Assembly: GCA_035651815.1 (NCBI GenBank)
Contig: DASRFB010000103.1
Span: 21,312-85,311 of the forward strand
DNA length: 64,000 nucleotides
Direction of reading: 5' to 3'
Source: VBDM01 sp035651815
GTDB lineage: Bacteria; Pseudomonadota; Gammaproteobacteria; Burkholderiales; SG8-39
The first letter of the stretch is position 1. Each line of letters starts with the position of its first letter. The notes beneath the pieces are model-generated. The model ran no database searches. It was not told the DNA's origin and saw nothing but the letters and a program-made list of their open reading frames with translations. The translations under genes and the position numbers were made by a program. Below, piece by piece: positions 51,020-58,786 of this stretch.

Positions 51020-51031
51020 GTCCGTACGGAC
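51020..51031. promoter_or_regulatory. 12-bp perfect palindrome, candidate operator
   Basis: GTCCGTACGGAC is a perfect dyad located between TTGATG (51014-51019) and TATACT (51040-51045), ahead of the alpha/beta hydrolase gene at 51054. The position would suit repressor binding. No regulator gene is adjacent. Confidence 0.45.
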
Positions 51032-51039
51032 TAATCCAA

Positions 51040-51045
51040 TATACT
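51040..51045 (+). promoter_or_regulatory. -10 element with possible leaderless start
   Basis: TATACT ends eight bases before the ATG at 51054, which would place the transcription start within a few bases of the ATG. No ribosome binding site precedes that ATG, consistent with a leaderless mRNA. The 20-base spacing from TTGATG is longer than ideal. Confidence 0.4.
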
Positions 51046-51053
51046 CTGCGATC

Positions 51054-52439
51054 ATGAAGCGACTGCTCGCGATCGCGGTGCTCTCGGCGTGCGCGCTGCT
51101 GGCGCACGCGGCCGACGACGAGGACGGCGCGCCCGGCGACTGGATCGGCGTTCCGGGGGCGAGCGCCGAGCGCGTCGACGAGCCGGTGTGGGGCGGCAAG
51201 GTGATGCTCTACCGCGTCGGGCGCCGCGACGCCGACCCGGTGGTGCTCGTGCACGGCATCGGCCAGGACGGCGCGCGCGACTGGCGCTACGTCATCCAGG
51301 AGCTCGCGCGCGACCACGACGTCTGGGCGCTCGACCTGCCCGGCTTCGGCGACTCGGACAAGGGCAACAATCTCTATTCGCCGGAGAGCTACGTGCGCGT
51401 GCTCGAAGCGACGCTCGGCCGGCGCGTGGGACGGCCGTTCACGCTGATCGGTCACTCCATGGGCGCCGCGATCTCGCTCGAGTACGCGGCCACCTACCCG
51501 AAGCGCGTGGCGCGCCTGATCCTCGTCGACATGGCGGGCGTGCTGCACCGGGCGATCTTCGCCGAGTCGATGGGGCGCCTCGGCGTCGAGCAGGCGACCG
51601 GGTTCTATCCCGAGGAGGGGTCGTGGGTCGGGTCGGTGATGCGGCGCATGCTCGCGAAGGTCGAGCCGCTCGCCGGCGCGAGCGCCGCGATCCTGCGCAC
51701 GGCCGAGACGCGGCAGCGGTTCCTGAACGGCGATCCCGGCGCGATCGCCGGTTACGCGCTGGTCGAGCACGACTTCGGCCGCGCGCTGCGCGCGGTCAAG
51801 GCGCCGACCCTGCTCGTGTGGGGCAGCGAGGACCGGATCGCGCCGATGCGCACGGCGCGCGTCGCGCTCGCGACGATCCCGGGGGCCCGCCTGCGGATCA
51901 TCCAGGGCGTGCGCCACGAGCCCATGACGCAGGTGCCGCAGCGCTTCAACGAGATCGTGCGCGACGAGCTCGAAGGCCGCGCGGGCGGCGTGCAGTACGA
52001 GTCGCCGGCGGGCGCGTTCAAGACCGGACGCGTCGGCCGCTGCAAAGGGGTGCGCGGGCGCGGCTTCAGCGGCGACTACGAGCGCATCGAGCTCGACCGC
52101 TGCCCCGAGGCCGAGCTCATCAATGCGCGAGTCGGCACGCTCGTCGTCACCGACTCCAGCGTGCAGGTACTCGACTCGCAGATCCGCGACGGCGTGCAGG
52201 CCACGCGCTCGCGCGTCGAGATCACGGGCGGCCTCGCGGGCGGCAGCCCGCCGTTCGTGACGGACTCCTCGACGGTCGACGTCGCGGGCGCGCGCATCGA
52301 CGCGGAGGACGCGGTCGCGCGCAACATCGGCCGCGAGCGCGCGACGCTGCGCTTCTCGGTGAGCGAGGTGTCGCGCGACGGCGGCGCGCCGAGCGCGGTG
52401 CATCGCCTCGTGCGCATCGACCCGGACAAGGACTGGTAG
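51054..52439 (+). CDS. Exported alpha/beta hydrolase with C-terminal beta-helix-like domain
   Basis: A 461-residue protein with a signal peptide (residues 1-19, ending in AHA). The alpha/beta hydrolase domain spans about 45-305, with S135 (GHSMGA), D260 (WGSED) and H288 (GVRHEP) as the triad. Residues about 320-445 form a separate region of short repeated strands (VTDSSVQVLDSQI, VTDSSTVDVAGARI) that looks like a right-handed beta-helix. Cys330 and Cys350 could form a disulfide in the periplasm. The extra domain is unusual for this hydrolase fold and may bind a polymer or surface. Confidence 0.85.
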   Translation: MKRLLAIAVLSACALLAHAADDEDGAPGDWIGVPGASAERVDEPVWGGKVMLYRVGRRDADPVVLVHGIGQDGARDWRYVIQELARDHDVWALDLPGFGDSDKGNNLYSPESYVRVLEATLGRRVGRPFTLIGHSMGAAISLEYAATYPKRVARLILVDMAGVLHRAIFAESMGRLGVEQATGFYPEEGSWVGSVMRRMLAKVEPLAGASAAILRTAETRQRFLNGDPGAIAGYALVEHDFGRALRAVKAPTLLVWGSEDRIAPMRTARVALATIPGARLRIIQGVRHEPMTQVPQRFNEIVRDELEGRAGGVQYESPAGAFKTGRVGRCKGVRGRGFSGDYERIELDRCPEAELINARVGTLVVTDSSVQVLDSQIRDGVQATRSRVEITGGLAGGSPPFVTDSSTVDVAGARIDAEDAVARNIGRERATLRFSVSEVSRDGGAPSAVHRLVRIDPDKDW

Positions 52440-52472
52440 GGCGGTCGAAGAATCCGTTTTTCAGAAAAACCA

Positions 52473-52503
52473 AAAGCAGATCCTTCGCTTCGCCCAGGAT
52501 GAC
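52473..52503. repeat. Third copy of the ATCCTGAGCGAAGCG-type repeat
   Basis: This 31-base element matches the right arm of the inverted pair at 4310-4340 at 30 of 31 positions, in the same orientation. It sits between the two alpha/beta hydrolase genes, ending ten bases before the second ATG. Confidence 0.85.
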
Positions 52504-52512
52504 ATCCTAACG

Positions 52513-53418
52513 ATGCGCGTCGAGAGCTTCTCCAGCCTCGGGCCCGACGGCTTCCATCGCATCGCCTACTGCGACTGGGGCGACGCGCACGACCGACACG
52601 TCGTGCTGTGCGTGCACGGCCTGTCGCGCAACGCGCGCGACTTCGACTACCTGGCCAAGGCGCTGCGGCGCAAGTGCCGCGTCGTGTGCATGGACGTCGT
52701 CGGCCGCGGCGACAGCGAGTGGCTCGAGGACAAGTCGGGCTACAGCTTCCGCACCTACCTCTACGACGCCGCGGCGCTGATCGCGCGCGTCACGACGCCG
52801 GTGCCGCCCGGGATCTTCCGGCTCGGCCGCACGGCGAAGCTCGACTGGGTCGGCACGTCGATGGGCGGGCTGATCGGCCTGCTGCTCGCCGCGCGCCCGC
52901 ACTCGCCGATCCGGCGCCTGGTGCTGAACGACGTCGGGCCGTTCGTGCCCTGGGACGCGCTGTTCCGGCTCAAGGGGCAGGCGCCGCACGGCGCGTCGTT
53001 CAAGAGCCTCGCCGATGCGGAGGCGCACCTGCGCGAGGCGTGCGCGAGCTTCGGCATCCGCTCGAGGGAGCACTGGCGACACCTCGTGCGCCACAGCGTG
53101 GACAGGCAGAAGGACGGCCGCTGGGCGCTGCGCTACGACCCGGCGATCGGCCGCGCGCAGTCGCAGTGGGACCGCGAGCTGCCGCTCGGCGCCGAGTTCA
53201 TGCGCGGCGTCGACGTCTGGCCCGCGTGGAGCGAGGTGCGCTGCCCGGTGCTCGTGCTGCGCGGCGCCGAGTCCGACGTGCTGACCCGCGCGACCGTCGC
53301 CGAGATGCGCAAGCGCAAGCCCGACGTGCAGATCGTGGAGTTTCCCGGCGTCGGCCACGCGCCGGCGCTCTTCGACCCCGACCAGATCGCGGTGGTGCGG
53401 AAGTTCCTGACGAAGTGA
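52513..53418 (+). CDS. Alpha/beta hydrolase
   Basis: A 301-residue cytoplasmic alpha/beta hydrolase. The oxyanion/HG motif is CVHGLSRNARDFD, the nucleophile S116 lies in VGTSMGG, the acid is D255 (GAESDV) and the base H282 (VGHAP). A cap region lies at about 140-225. The family includes esterases, lactonases and C-C bond hydrolases; no adjacent pathway helps to choose. A repeat element lies directly upstream and no strong ribosome binding site is visible. Confidence 0.88.
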   Translation: MRVESFSSLGPDGFHRIAYCDWGDAHDRHVVLCVHGLSRNARDFDYLAKALRRKCRVVCMDVVGRGDSEWLEDKSGYSFRTYLYDAAALIARVTTPVPPGIFRLGRTAKLDWVGTSMGGLIGLLLAARPHSPIRRLVLNDVGPFVPWDALFRLKGQAPHGASFKSLADAEAHLREACASFGIRSREHWRHLVRHSVDRQKDGRWALRYDPAIGRAQSQWDRELPLGAEFMRGVDVWPAWSEVRCPVLVLRGAESDVLTRATVAEMRKRKPDVQIVEFPGVGHAPALFDPDQIAVVRKFLTK

Positions 53419-53427
53419 GACCGCGCG

Positions 53428-53835
53428 TCAGCCGAGCCCGATCATGGGCCCGATCGCGGCCGAGCCGTCGCCGAGCAGCGCCAGCACGAGCAGCCCGACC
53501 ACCCAGAACGCCGGGTACTCCCAGCCGCCGTCCTTGTTCGTGAACCAGAAGCCGTTCTTACCGTGCACGAGCACGATGGTGCCGAGGATGAGCGGCACCA
53601 GCAGCAGCGCCACCCACCGGGTCTCGATGCCGAGCAGCAGCAGCGCGCCGCCGCCGATCTCGGCCGCCATGGTCGCGTAGGCGAACCAGCCCGGCACGCC
53701 GAGAGACTCGAAGTACTTCACCGTGCCCGCGGGCGTGAACACCTTGATCTTCAGCCAGGCATGCGCGAAGAACATGACGGCTAGGGACAGTCGCAATAAC
53801 AACGCGGCGACACCGACGAGCTCGGGATTGGTCAT
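53428..53835 (-). CDS. DoxX-family membrane protein
   Basis: A 135-residue four-helix inner-membrane protein of the DoxX family. The first helix LLLRLSLAVMFFAHAWLKI and the motif FESLGVPGWFAYATMAAEI followed by GGALLLLGI are typical. The ATG at 53835 is preceded by AAGGAG. DoxX-type proteins are linked to thiosulfate:quinone oxidation in archaea and to oxidative stress complexes in mycobacteria, but most bacterial members are uncharacterised. It is monocistronic, convergent with the hydrolase and divergent from the CDF transporter. Confidence 0.88.
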   Translation of the reverse strand: MTNPELVGVAALLLRLSLAVMFFAHAWLKIKVFTPAGTVKYFESLGVPGWFAYATMAAEIGGGALLLLGIETRWVALLLVPLILGTIVLVHGKNGFWFTNKDGGWEYPAFWVVGLLVLALLGDGSAAIGPMIGLG

Positions 53836-53889
53836 GTCGTTCTCCTTTTCGCACCGGACGCCAAGTCGTGCCGTGTTTATGATAGAGCC

Positions 53890-54798
53890 ATGGCGAGCGA
53901 AAGCAAGCAGGCCGTGATCGCCGCGATCGCGGGCAACGTCCTCATCGCGGCGTCCAAGTTCGTCGCCGCCGCGTTCTCCGGCAGCGCCGCGATGCTGTCC
54001 GAGGCGTTCCATTCGCTCGTGGACACGGGCAACGACGGGCTGATGCTCTACGGCATGAAGCGCAGCCGCGTCCCGGCCGACGCGGAGCATCCCTTCGGCT
54101 ACGGCCACGAGCTCTACTTCTGGACGCTGGTCGTCGGCATCCTGTTCTTCGCGCTCGGCGGCGGCATGTCCATCGTCACCGGGTCGATGCACATCATGGA
54201 GGCGAAGCTTCCCGGGGACGTCGGCTGGAACTACGCGGTGATCGCCGCCGCGATGGTGTTCGAGGGCGCATCCTGGTACTACGGCTTCAAGGCGTTCCGC
54301 TCGGAGCGCCGCGGGCGCGGCGTCGTCGAGACGATCCGCGCGAGCAAGGACCCGACCACCTTCTCCGTGCTGCTCGAGGATTCGGCCGCGCTCATCGGCC
54401 TCGCGATCGCGTTTCTCGGCATCTTCCTCAGCACGACGTTCCGCGCGCCATGGATCGACGGCGCGTCGTCCATCCTGATCGGCGTTCTCCTTTGCCTCGT
54501 CGCCGTGGTGATGGTGTACGAGAGCAAGGAGCTCCTGGTCGGCGAAGGCATGGAGAAGAGCACTCTCGAGCAGCTGCGCGCCATCGTGCGCGCCGACGCC
54601 TCGGTGGAGAGCGTGAGCAAGCTGCTCACGCTCTACCTCGGCCCGCACGAGGTGATGCTCGCGATCGAGCTTCGCTTCCGCCCGGATCTGAGCACCGAGG
54701 AGATCCGCCACGCCCTGGCGCGGCTGAAGCGCTCGATCCAGGAGCGCTATCCGAGGATACGGCGCATCTTCATCGACACCGCGGCGATCTGCGAGTGA
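53890..54798 (+). CDS. Cation diffusion facilitator family transporter
   Basis: A 302-residue CDF protein with six membrane segments and a C-terminal cytoplasmic domain (about 215-302). The helix-2 metal site is present as H41 and D45 (EAFHSLVDTGND). The helix-5 site, normally HxxxD, reads LLEDSAALIG, so His is replaced by an acidic pair. This resembles the ZnT9-like branch of the family. It exports a divalent metal such as Zn2+ or Mn2+ by proton antiport, but the altered second site makes the metal and even the transport mode uncertain. Confidence 0.88.
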   Translation: MASESKQAVIAAIAGNVLIAASKFVAAAFSGSAAMLSEAFHSLVDTGNDGLMLYGMKRSRVPADAEHPFGYGHELYFWTLVVGILFFALGGGMSIVTGSMHIMEAKLPGDVGWNYAVIAAAMVFEGASWYYGFKAFRSERRGRGVVETIRASKDPTTFSVLLEDSAALIGLAIAFLGIFLSTTFRAPWIDGASSILIGVLLCLVAVVMVYESKELLVGEGMEKSTLEQLRAIVRADASVESVSKLLTLYLGPHEVMLAIELRFRPDLSTEEIRHALARLKRSIQERYPRIRRIFIDTAAICE

Positions 54799-54811
54799 GC
54801 TAGTGCGTGGA

Positions 54812-56506
54812 TCATGTCGCGATCCTTTCGTCGGCGTCCGACGCCGGCAGCCGCTGCACGGTTTCGAGGACGTAGGCGACGAGCGGGGTCGTGCGGCCGC
54901 GGATCTCGAGCGTGCGCGCCTGGAGCCCCGTGGTGTCGAGGCCCGCGCCGCGCGCGACGGGCTCCGAGATCACCAGGCGCGCGCCGTAGCGCTTGGCGAG
55001 CTCCTGCAGCCGGCTCGCGGTGTTCACCGCGTCGCCGACGGCGGACAGCGTGCGCGTGTCGCGGTAGCCGACTTCGCCGACCGCCGCGGGGCCCGCGTGC
55101 ACGCCCATGCCGAAGCCGAAGCGCTGTCCGAACTCGCGCTCGAGCCGGTCGTTGATCTCGCCCATGCGGCGCTCGATTCCGCGCGCGGCGGCGAGCGCCT
55201 GCCGGCAAGCCGCGGCGAGGTCGCTTTCCAGCCCGAAGATCGCCATGACGCTGTCGCCGATGAACTGGTTCGGCACGCCGCCCGCCTCGCGCACCGCGTC
55301 GCCCACCGCCGCGAAGTAGAGCTCGAGCACGTACACGAGATCGTAGGGAAGCTGGTTCTCGGCGACGCCGGTCCAGCGGCGCAGGTCCACGAACACGATG
55401 ACGACCTCGCGCTCGAGCCCGAACTGCGTCTCGGTCACGCCGGACGAATCCGCGCCGGGGCGCAGCAGCGGCATCACGCCGATATCGCCGGTGGGCCGAA
55501 GCTGGCACGCGAGGCGCACGTCGCGCGCCGCGGAGATCCGCGCGAGCGTCCGGCGCTCCTCCGGCCCGGGCGGGGGACAGCGGCCGCCGGGGTCCTCGAC
55601 GCTCACCCGGCAGGTCGAGCAGCGCGCCCGCCCGCCGCACAGCGACATGTGCGGAATGCCGTACGCGCGGCTCGCCTCGAGCACCGACCAGCCGCGCGGC
55701 ACCTGCACGGCGCGTCCCGGGTAGCGCAGCGTGACGAGCTCGCGCCGGCGCCGCTCCACGACGGTACGCCCGAGTCGCGCCGCGAGAACTCCGGCAAGCA
55801 GCGCCGCGAAGCCGAGCTCGATCGCGTCGGCGAGGCGCGTCAACGCGGCGCGCTGGGCGGCGGCCGGGAGCCGCGCCTGGACGTGCGCCGCGAACCATGC
55901 CGGATCCGCCGAGCGATCCTCGACCTCGCGCGCCATCGAGACGTAGCCGAGAAACGCGAGCACGGGCAGCAGCACCGCGCCCGCGAACAGGAAGTGCGAG
56001 CGCTGCCGATACCACGGGCGGTGCCGCGCCATGAAGCGCACGCCCAGGCAGCCGTGGATCCAGGCGACGGTCATGATCGTGAGCTGGCGCGCGCCGCCGT
56101 CGGCCGACCAGATCGACCACACCACGCGGGTGTAGGGATCGTCGATGCCGTAGAGCTCGTGCGCCGCGCGCGTGGCGGCGAAGTGCGACGCGAGCAGGAA
56201 CGGGATCGTGAGGCCGAGCGCGAGGCGCACGATCTCTCCCGGCGGCATGCGCAGCGTGCGGCGCTCGTACAGCGCCGCGAGCGCGAGCGCGACGTGGACG
56301 CTGGCCGCCGAGTACAGGAGCGCCGTGCCCGGGAGGCTGCGCCAGAAGCCGACGAAGACGACGCGCGCGGCCGCCGCGGCGTCGAGCGACGCGAGCCCGA
56401 GCGCGTGGTTCGCGAGGTGCGTCGCGACGAAAGCGAAGAGCGTCAGGCCCGAAGCCGCGCGCAGCCCGCGTCGAGTAAACTGCAGCCCGGCGTCACCGAT
56501 GAGCAA
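54812..56506 (-). CDS. Membrane adenylate/guanylate cyclase with [2Fe-2S] domain and His-rich membrane anchor
   Basis: About 564 residues from a TTG at 56506, chosen because it gives only an eight-base overlap with the divergent regulator; an in-frame ATG at 56608 would lie inside that gene. Six membrane helices (about 15-250) carry conserved-looking His at 30, 34, 71, 108, 151 and 171, suggesting b-type haems. A ferredoxin domain of adrenodoxin type has C290, C296, C299 and C334. The class III cyclase domain (about 365-545) has metal-binding D374 (FVDLRRWT) and D418 (FIGDSVMAIFG) and the transition-state Asn and Arg in VNTASRL. Cytosolic output makes a cyclic nucleotide in response to redox state, by inference. 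Confidence 0.85.
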   Translation of the reverse strand: MLIGDAGLQFTRRGLRAASGLTLFAFVATHLANHALGLASLDAAAAARVVFVGFWRSLPGTALLYSAASVHVALALAALYERRTLRMPPGEIVRLALGLTIPFLLASHFAATRAAHELYGIDDPYTRVVWSIWSADGGARQLTIMTVAWIHGCLGVRFMARHRPWYRQRSHFLFAGAVLLPVLAFLGYVSMAREVEDRSADPAWFAAHVQARLPAAAQRAALTRLADAIELGFAALLAGVLAARLGRTVVERRRRELVTLRYPGRAVQVPRGWSVLEASRAYGIPHMSLCGGRARCSTCRVSVEDPGGRCPPPGPEERRTLARISAARDVRLACQLRPTGDIGVMPLLRPGADSSGVTETQFGLEREVVIVFVDLRRWTGVAENQLPYDLVYVLELYFAAVGDAVREAGGVPNQFIGDSVMAIFGLESDLAAACRQALAAARGIERRMGEINDRLEREFGQRFGFGMGVHAGPAAVGEVGYRDTRTLSAVGDAVNTASRLQELAKRYGARLVISEPVARGAGLDTTGLQARTLEIRGRTTPLVAYVLETVQRLPASDADERIAT

Positions 56507-57236
56507 GAACGTCCAACCTTCCAGCCTGGGATTGCGGAGGATCAAGCTGCTCGAGGGGCTTGCCCCCGCGCGACTCGAGGCGCTCGCCCGCGACTGCGCC
56601 TGGCGCAACTACGACGCGGGGCAGGGCATTATCTCGCGTCACGCGAAAGACCGTGACGTCTACCTCCTGGTCTCGGGACGGGTGCGGGTGACGACGTACT
56701 CGGCGGCGGGACGCCAGGTCACGTTCCAGGACGTCGCGGCGGGCGAGATCTTCGGCGAGGTCGCCGCGATCGACGAGATGCCGCGCTCGGCCGACGTGGT
56801 CGCGCTCGAGCCGGCGCTGCTCGCGGCGATGTCGCCGGCGCTGTTCCGCCGCCTGCTGCGCGAGGAGCCGGTGCTGGGCGAGCGCGTGCTGAAGCGGCTG
56901 GCGGGCCTCGTGCGGCGCCTGTCGGAGCGCGTCATCGACCTGTCGACGCTGGGCGTGCAGAACCGCATCCACGCCGAGATCCTGCGGCTCGCGCGCGCTG
57001 CCGGCGTCGCGGGCAACGCCGCGCGCATCGAGCCGGCGCCCAAGCACGCCGACATCGCCGGCCAGGTGAGCACCTACCGAGAGCAGGTCACGCGCGAGCT
57101 GTCGGCGCTCGCGCGCCGCGGCGTGCTCGCGAAGGACGGCGCGGCGCTGATCGTGCGCGACGTCGCGCGGCTCGAGAAGCTGGTGGTCCAGTGCGCGGAA
57201 ACGCGGGCTGCCCGGGGCGCCGAACCCGGTGCGTAA
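56499..57236 (+). CDS. Crp/Fnr-family transcription regulator
   Basis: A 245-residue regulator with an N-terminal cyclic-nucleotide-binding domain (about 12-130) and a C-terminal winged helix (about 165-235). The phosphate-binding cassette is intact: FGE at 85-87 and PRSA at 95-98, matching E72, R82 and S83 of E. coli CRP. No Fnr-type Cys cluster is present. The recognition helix is in STYREQVTRELSALARRGV. It is divergent from, and slightly overlaps, a redox-type cyclase gene, so the cyclase product is its likely ligand. Confidence 0.9.
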   Translation: MSKNVQPSSLGLRRIKLLEGLAPARLEALARDCAWRNYDAGQGIISRHAKDRDVYLLVSGRVRVTTYSAAGRQVTFQDVAAGEIFGEVAAIDEMPRSADVVALEPALLAAMSPALFRRLLREEPVLGERVLKRLAGLVRRLSERVIDLSTLGVQNRIHAEILRLARAAGVAGNAARIEPAPKHADIAGQVSTYREQVTRELSALARRGVLAKDGAALIVRDVARLEKLVVQCAETRAARGAEPGA

Positions 57237-57317
57237 ACGCACATCGGGGCCCGCCCCCGGGGTCCTAAGATGACGGTCGTAGCGAGGAGAAACCTACTCA
57301 TCCGAATGGAGACTGTC

Positions 57318-57590
57318 ATGTTGAACCGCAAGATCGCAATCATGCTTGTGTCGGGCGCGGCGCTCGCCGTGCAGGCCGGATTCGCCGCCGCCGACGAGAC
57401 CGACGCGGATTTCTGGAGCAAGAATCCGCGCAACGGGCAGCTCGTGAACCAGCCGAGCGCTCCCGAGGCGGGCACGCGGGCGCAGAGCGTCTCGCCGGCC
57501 CCGGCCCCGGCCGCGCAGACGCGCGGACCGGCGACCAACCCCGTCGACCAGTTCTACTATCGGCAATCGGGCGGCGTCCCCGCGGCCTGA
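57318..57590 (+). CDS. Small exported Pro/Ala-rich protein
   Basis: A 90-residue protein starting MLNRKIAIMLVSGAALAV, with a signal peptide of about 23 residues ending FAAADE. The mature part has FWSKNPRNGQLVNQP, then a Pro/Ala stretch (SPAPAPAAQ) and the tail NPVDQFYYRQSGGVPAA. I chose the ATG at 57318, which has GGAG seven bases upstream; the ATG at 57306 has none. Function and family unknown. It has its own terminator at 57607-57634. Confidence 0.7.
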   Translation: MLNRKIAIMLVSGAALAVQAGFAAADETDADFWSKNPRNGQLVNQPSAPEAGTRAQSVSPAPAPAAQTRGPATNPVDQFYYRQSGGVPAA

Positions 57591-57606
57591 GCGCTAGCTG
57601 CACCGC

Positions 57607-57634
57607 AAAAAAACCCGCTTCGGCGGGTTTTTTT
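57607..57634. terminator. Symmetrical bidirectional intrinsic terminator
   Basis: Seven A residues, the stem CCCGC-TTCG-GCGGG (57614-57627) and seven T residues form a perfect palindrome. It ends the small exported protein gene on the plus strand and would also stop transcripts coming the other way. Confidence 0.9.
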
Positions 57635-57829
57635 GTCTGAGGGCGCGGCGCTCGCACGATGTCGGCCGAATCCCGGCAAATAGTCACGCCCGGGTTGTTT
57701 CAGCCGTTGCCGCTCGTGCCGCGGGGTGCGACAAAGGCCCGTCACGGCCCCTGGGGAGGGACCCGGTCATTCCAGGAAGAATCGGGCGCGTAAGCCGCCC
57801 GGAAACCGGGTACAGTGCCGTCCGGGACC

Positions 57830-57847
57830 ACGGTCGGGAGGGACCGT
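57830..57847 (+). promoter_or_regulatory. Start-proximal hairpin presenting the ribosome binding site in its loop
   Basis: ACGGTC at 57830-57835 pairs with GACCGT at 57842-57847, with the loop GGGAGG holding the ribosome binding site. The ATG follows at 57849. The 3' arm and spacing resemble the leader hairpin at 30941-30985 (GGACCGTAATG versus GGACGGTAATG), though there the site is in the stem. The rest of 57635-57829 shows no clear feature. Confidence 0.4.
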
Positions 57848-57848
57848 A

Positions 57849-58736
57849 ATGCCCCGTCTTGGATTCTTCGTTGCGGCGATCGCGCTCGCAGCGCAGGTCG
57901 CGCTTGCGCAAGCCCCCGTTCCGGGACCGTCGCCGCGGGTCGCGGGCAAGGTCGTCGTTGTCGAGGGCGATGCGCTGCACTACGACGGCTCGGGTGCGCT
58001 GCGCAGCCTGCGGGTCGGCGATCGCCTCTACGAGGGCGACCGCCTTATCACCGGTGCAGACGGCGACGTGCACGTCGCCATGGCCGACGGCGGCTACATG
58101 GCCCTGCGGCCCGGCACCGAGCTGCGCATCGATCTGTTCAAGGCCGACGGCGGGCGCGACGACCGCTCCGAGATCAGCCTCGCAAAAGGCTCGGTCAGGA
58201 CGGTGACGGGCTGGATCGGCGCCGCGGCGCTGATCCGCACGCTCGACGCCACGATCCGGGTCCGCGGCACGGACCACGAGCCGCTCGTCGTTCCCGAGGG
58301 CGCGCCGCGGGGCGAGCCGGGCACCTACGACCGCGTGAACGCCGGCTCGGTCGCCATCGACACGCCGCAGGGCAGGCTGGACGTGCGCGCCGGCGAGGCG
58401 GGATTCGCGCCGCGCGGGCTCGGCCTGCCGCCGGAGCCGCTGCGCGTTATTCCGGCTCTTTACGGGCCGACGCGCAACGAGGGCGTGTTCGCGGGCCTCG
58501 ACGAGCGCATCAAGTCGCAGGTGGACAAGCTGCGCGACGAGCGCCGCTCCTCCGGCGCGGATCGCGCGGCCGGCCCCGGGCGGCCCGATCGCGCCGAGCG
58601 CGTCGATCGTCCCGACCGCCCGGATCGGCCCGATCGGCCCGATCGTCCGGACCGCCCGGATCGGCCGGACAAGCCCGACAAGCCGGACAAGCCGGAACGC
58701 CCGGACAAGCCCGACAAGCCGGGACGCAACCGCTAG
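57849..58736 (+). CDS. FecR-domain exported protein with RPD/KPD repeat tail
   Basis: A 295-residue protein with a signal peptide (residues 1-20, ending in ALAQ) and a FecR domain (about 30-180: SLRVGDRLYEGDRLITGADG, DVHVAMADGGYMALRPGTEL). Unlike FecR anti-sigma proteins it has no cytoplasmic N-terminal domain, so it is probably a structural or ligand-binding periplasmic form. The C-terminus, about residues 242-292, is made of RPD and KPD triplets and should be an extended, highly charged tail. GGGAGG precedes the ATG inside a small hairpin. Confidence 0.82.
   Translation: MPRLGFFVAAIALAAQVALAQAPVPGPSPRVAGKVVVVEGDALHYDGSGALRSLRVGDRLYEGDRLITGADGDVHVAMADGGYMALRPGTELRIDLFKADGGRDDRSEISLAKGSVRTVTGWIGAAALIRTLDATIRVRGTDHEPLVVPEGAPRGEPGTYDRVNAGSVAIDTPQGRLDVRAGEAGFAPRGLGLPPEPLRVIPALYGPTRNEGVFAGLDERIKSQVDKLRDERRSSGADRAAGPGRPDRAERVDRPDRPDRPDRPDRPDRPDRPDKPDKPDKPERPDKPDKPGRNR
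58573..58730 (+). repeat. Triplet-codon repeat coding for RPD/KPD tail
   Basis: About fifteen tandem nine-base units encode Arg-Pro-Asp, then Lys-Pro-Asp. Typical units are cggcccgat and aagccggac. The switch from Arg to Lys codons near 58669 suggests two separate expansions. Length variation between strains is likely. Confidence 0.8.
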
Positions 58737-58786
58737 CCCGCGCGCTCGCGGGTGATAAACTCCGCCGGTCTGTACGCCGGAGAGCC

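Noticed and set aside
56507..56608. Upstream ATG start for the cyclase gene at 56608
   Set aside because: It would overlap the Crp-family coding region by over 100 bases and adds a low-complexity Ser/Arg/Ala stretch; the TTG at 56506 is more economical.
58573..58730. Regular short repeats that might suggest a CRISPR array
   Set aside because: The units are nine bases long with no spacers and are in frame as RPD/KPD triplets of a FecR-like protein.
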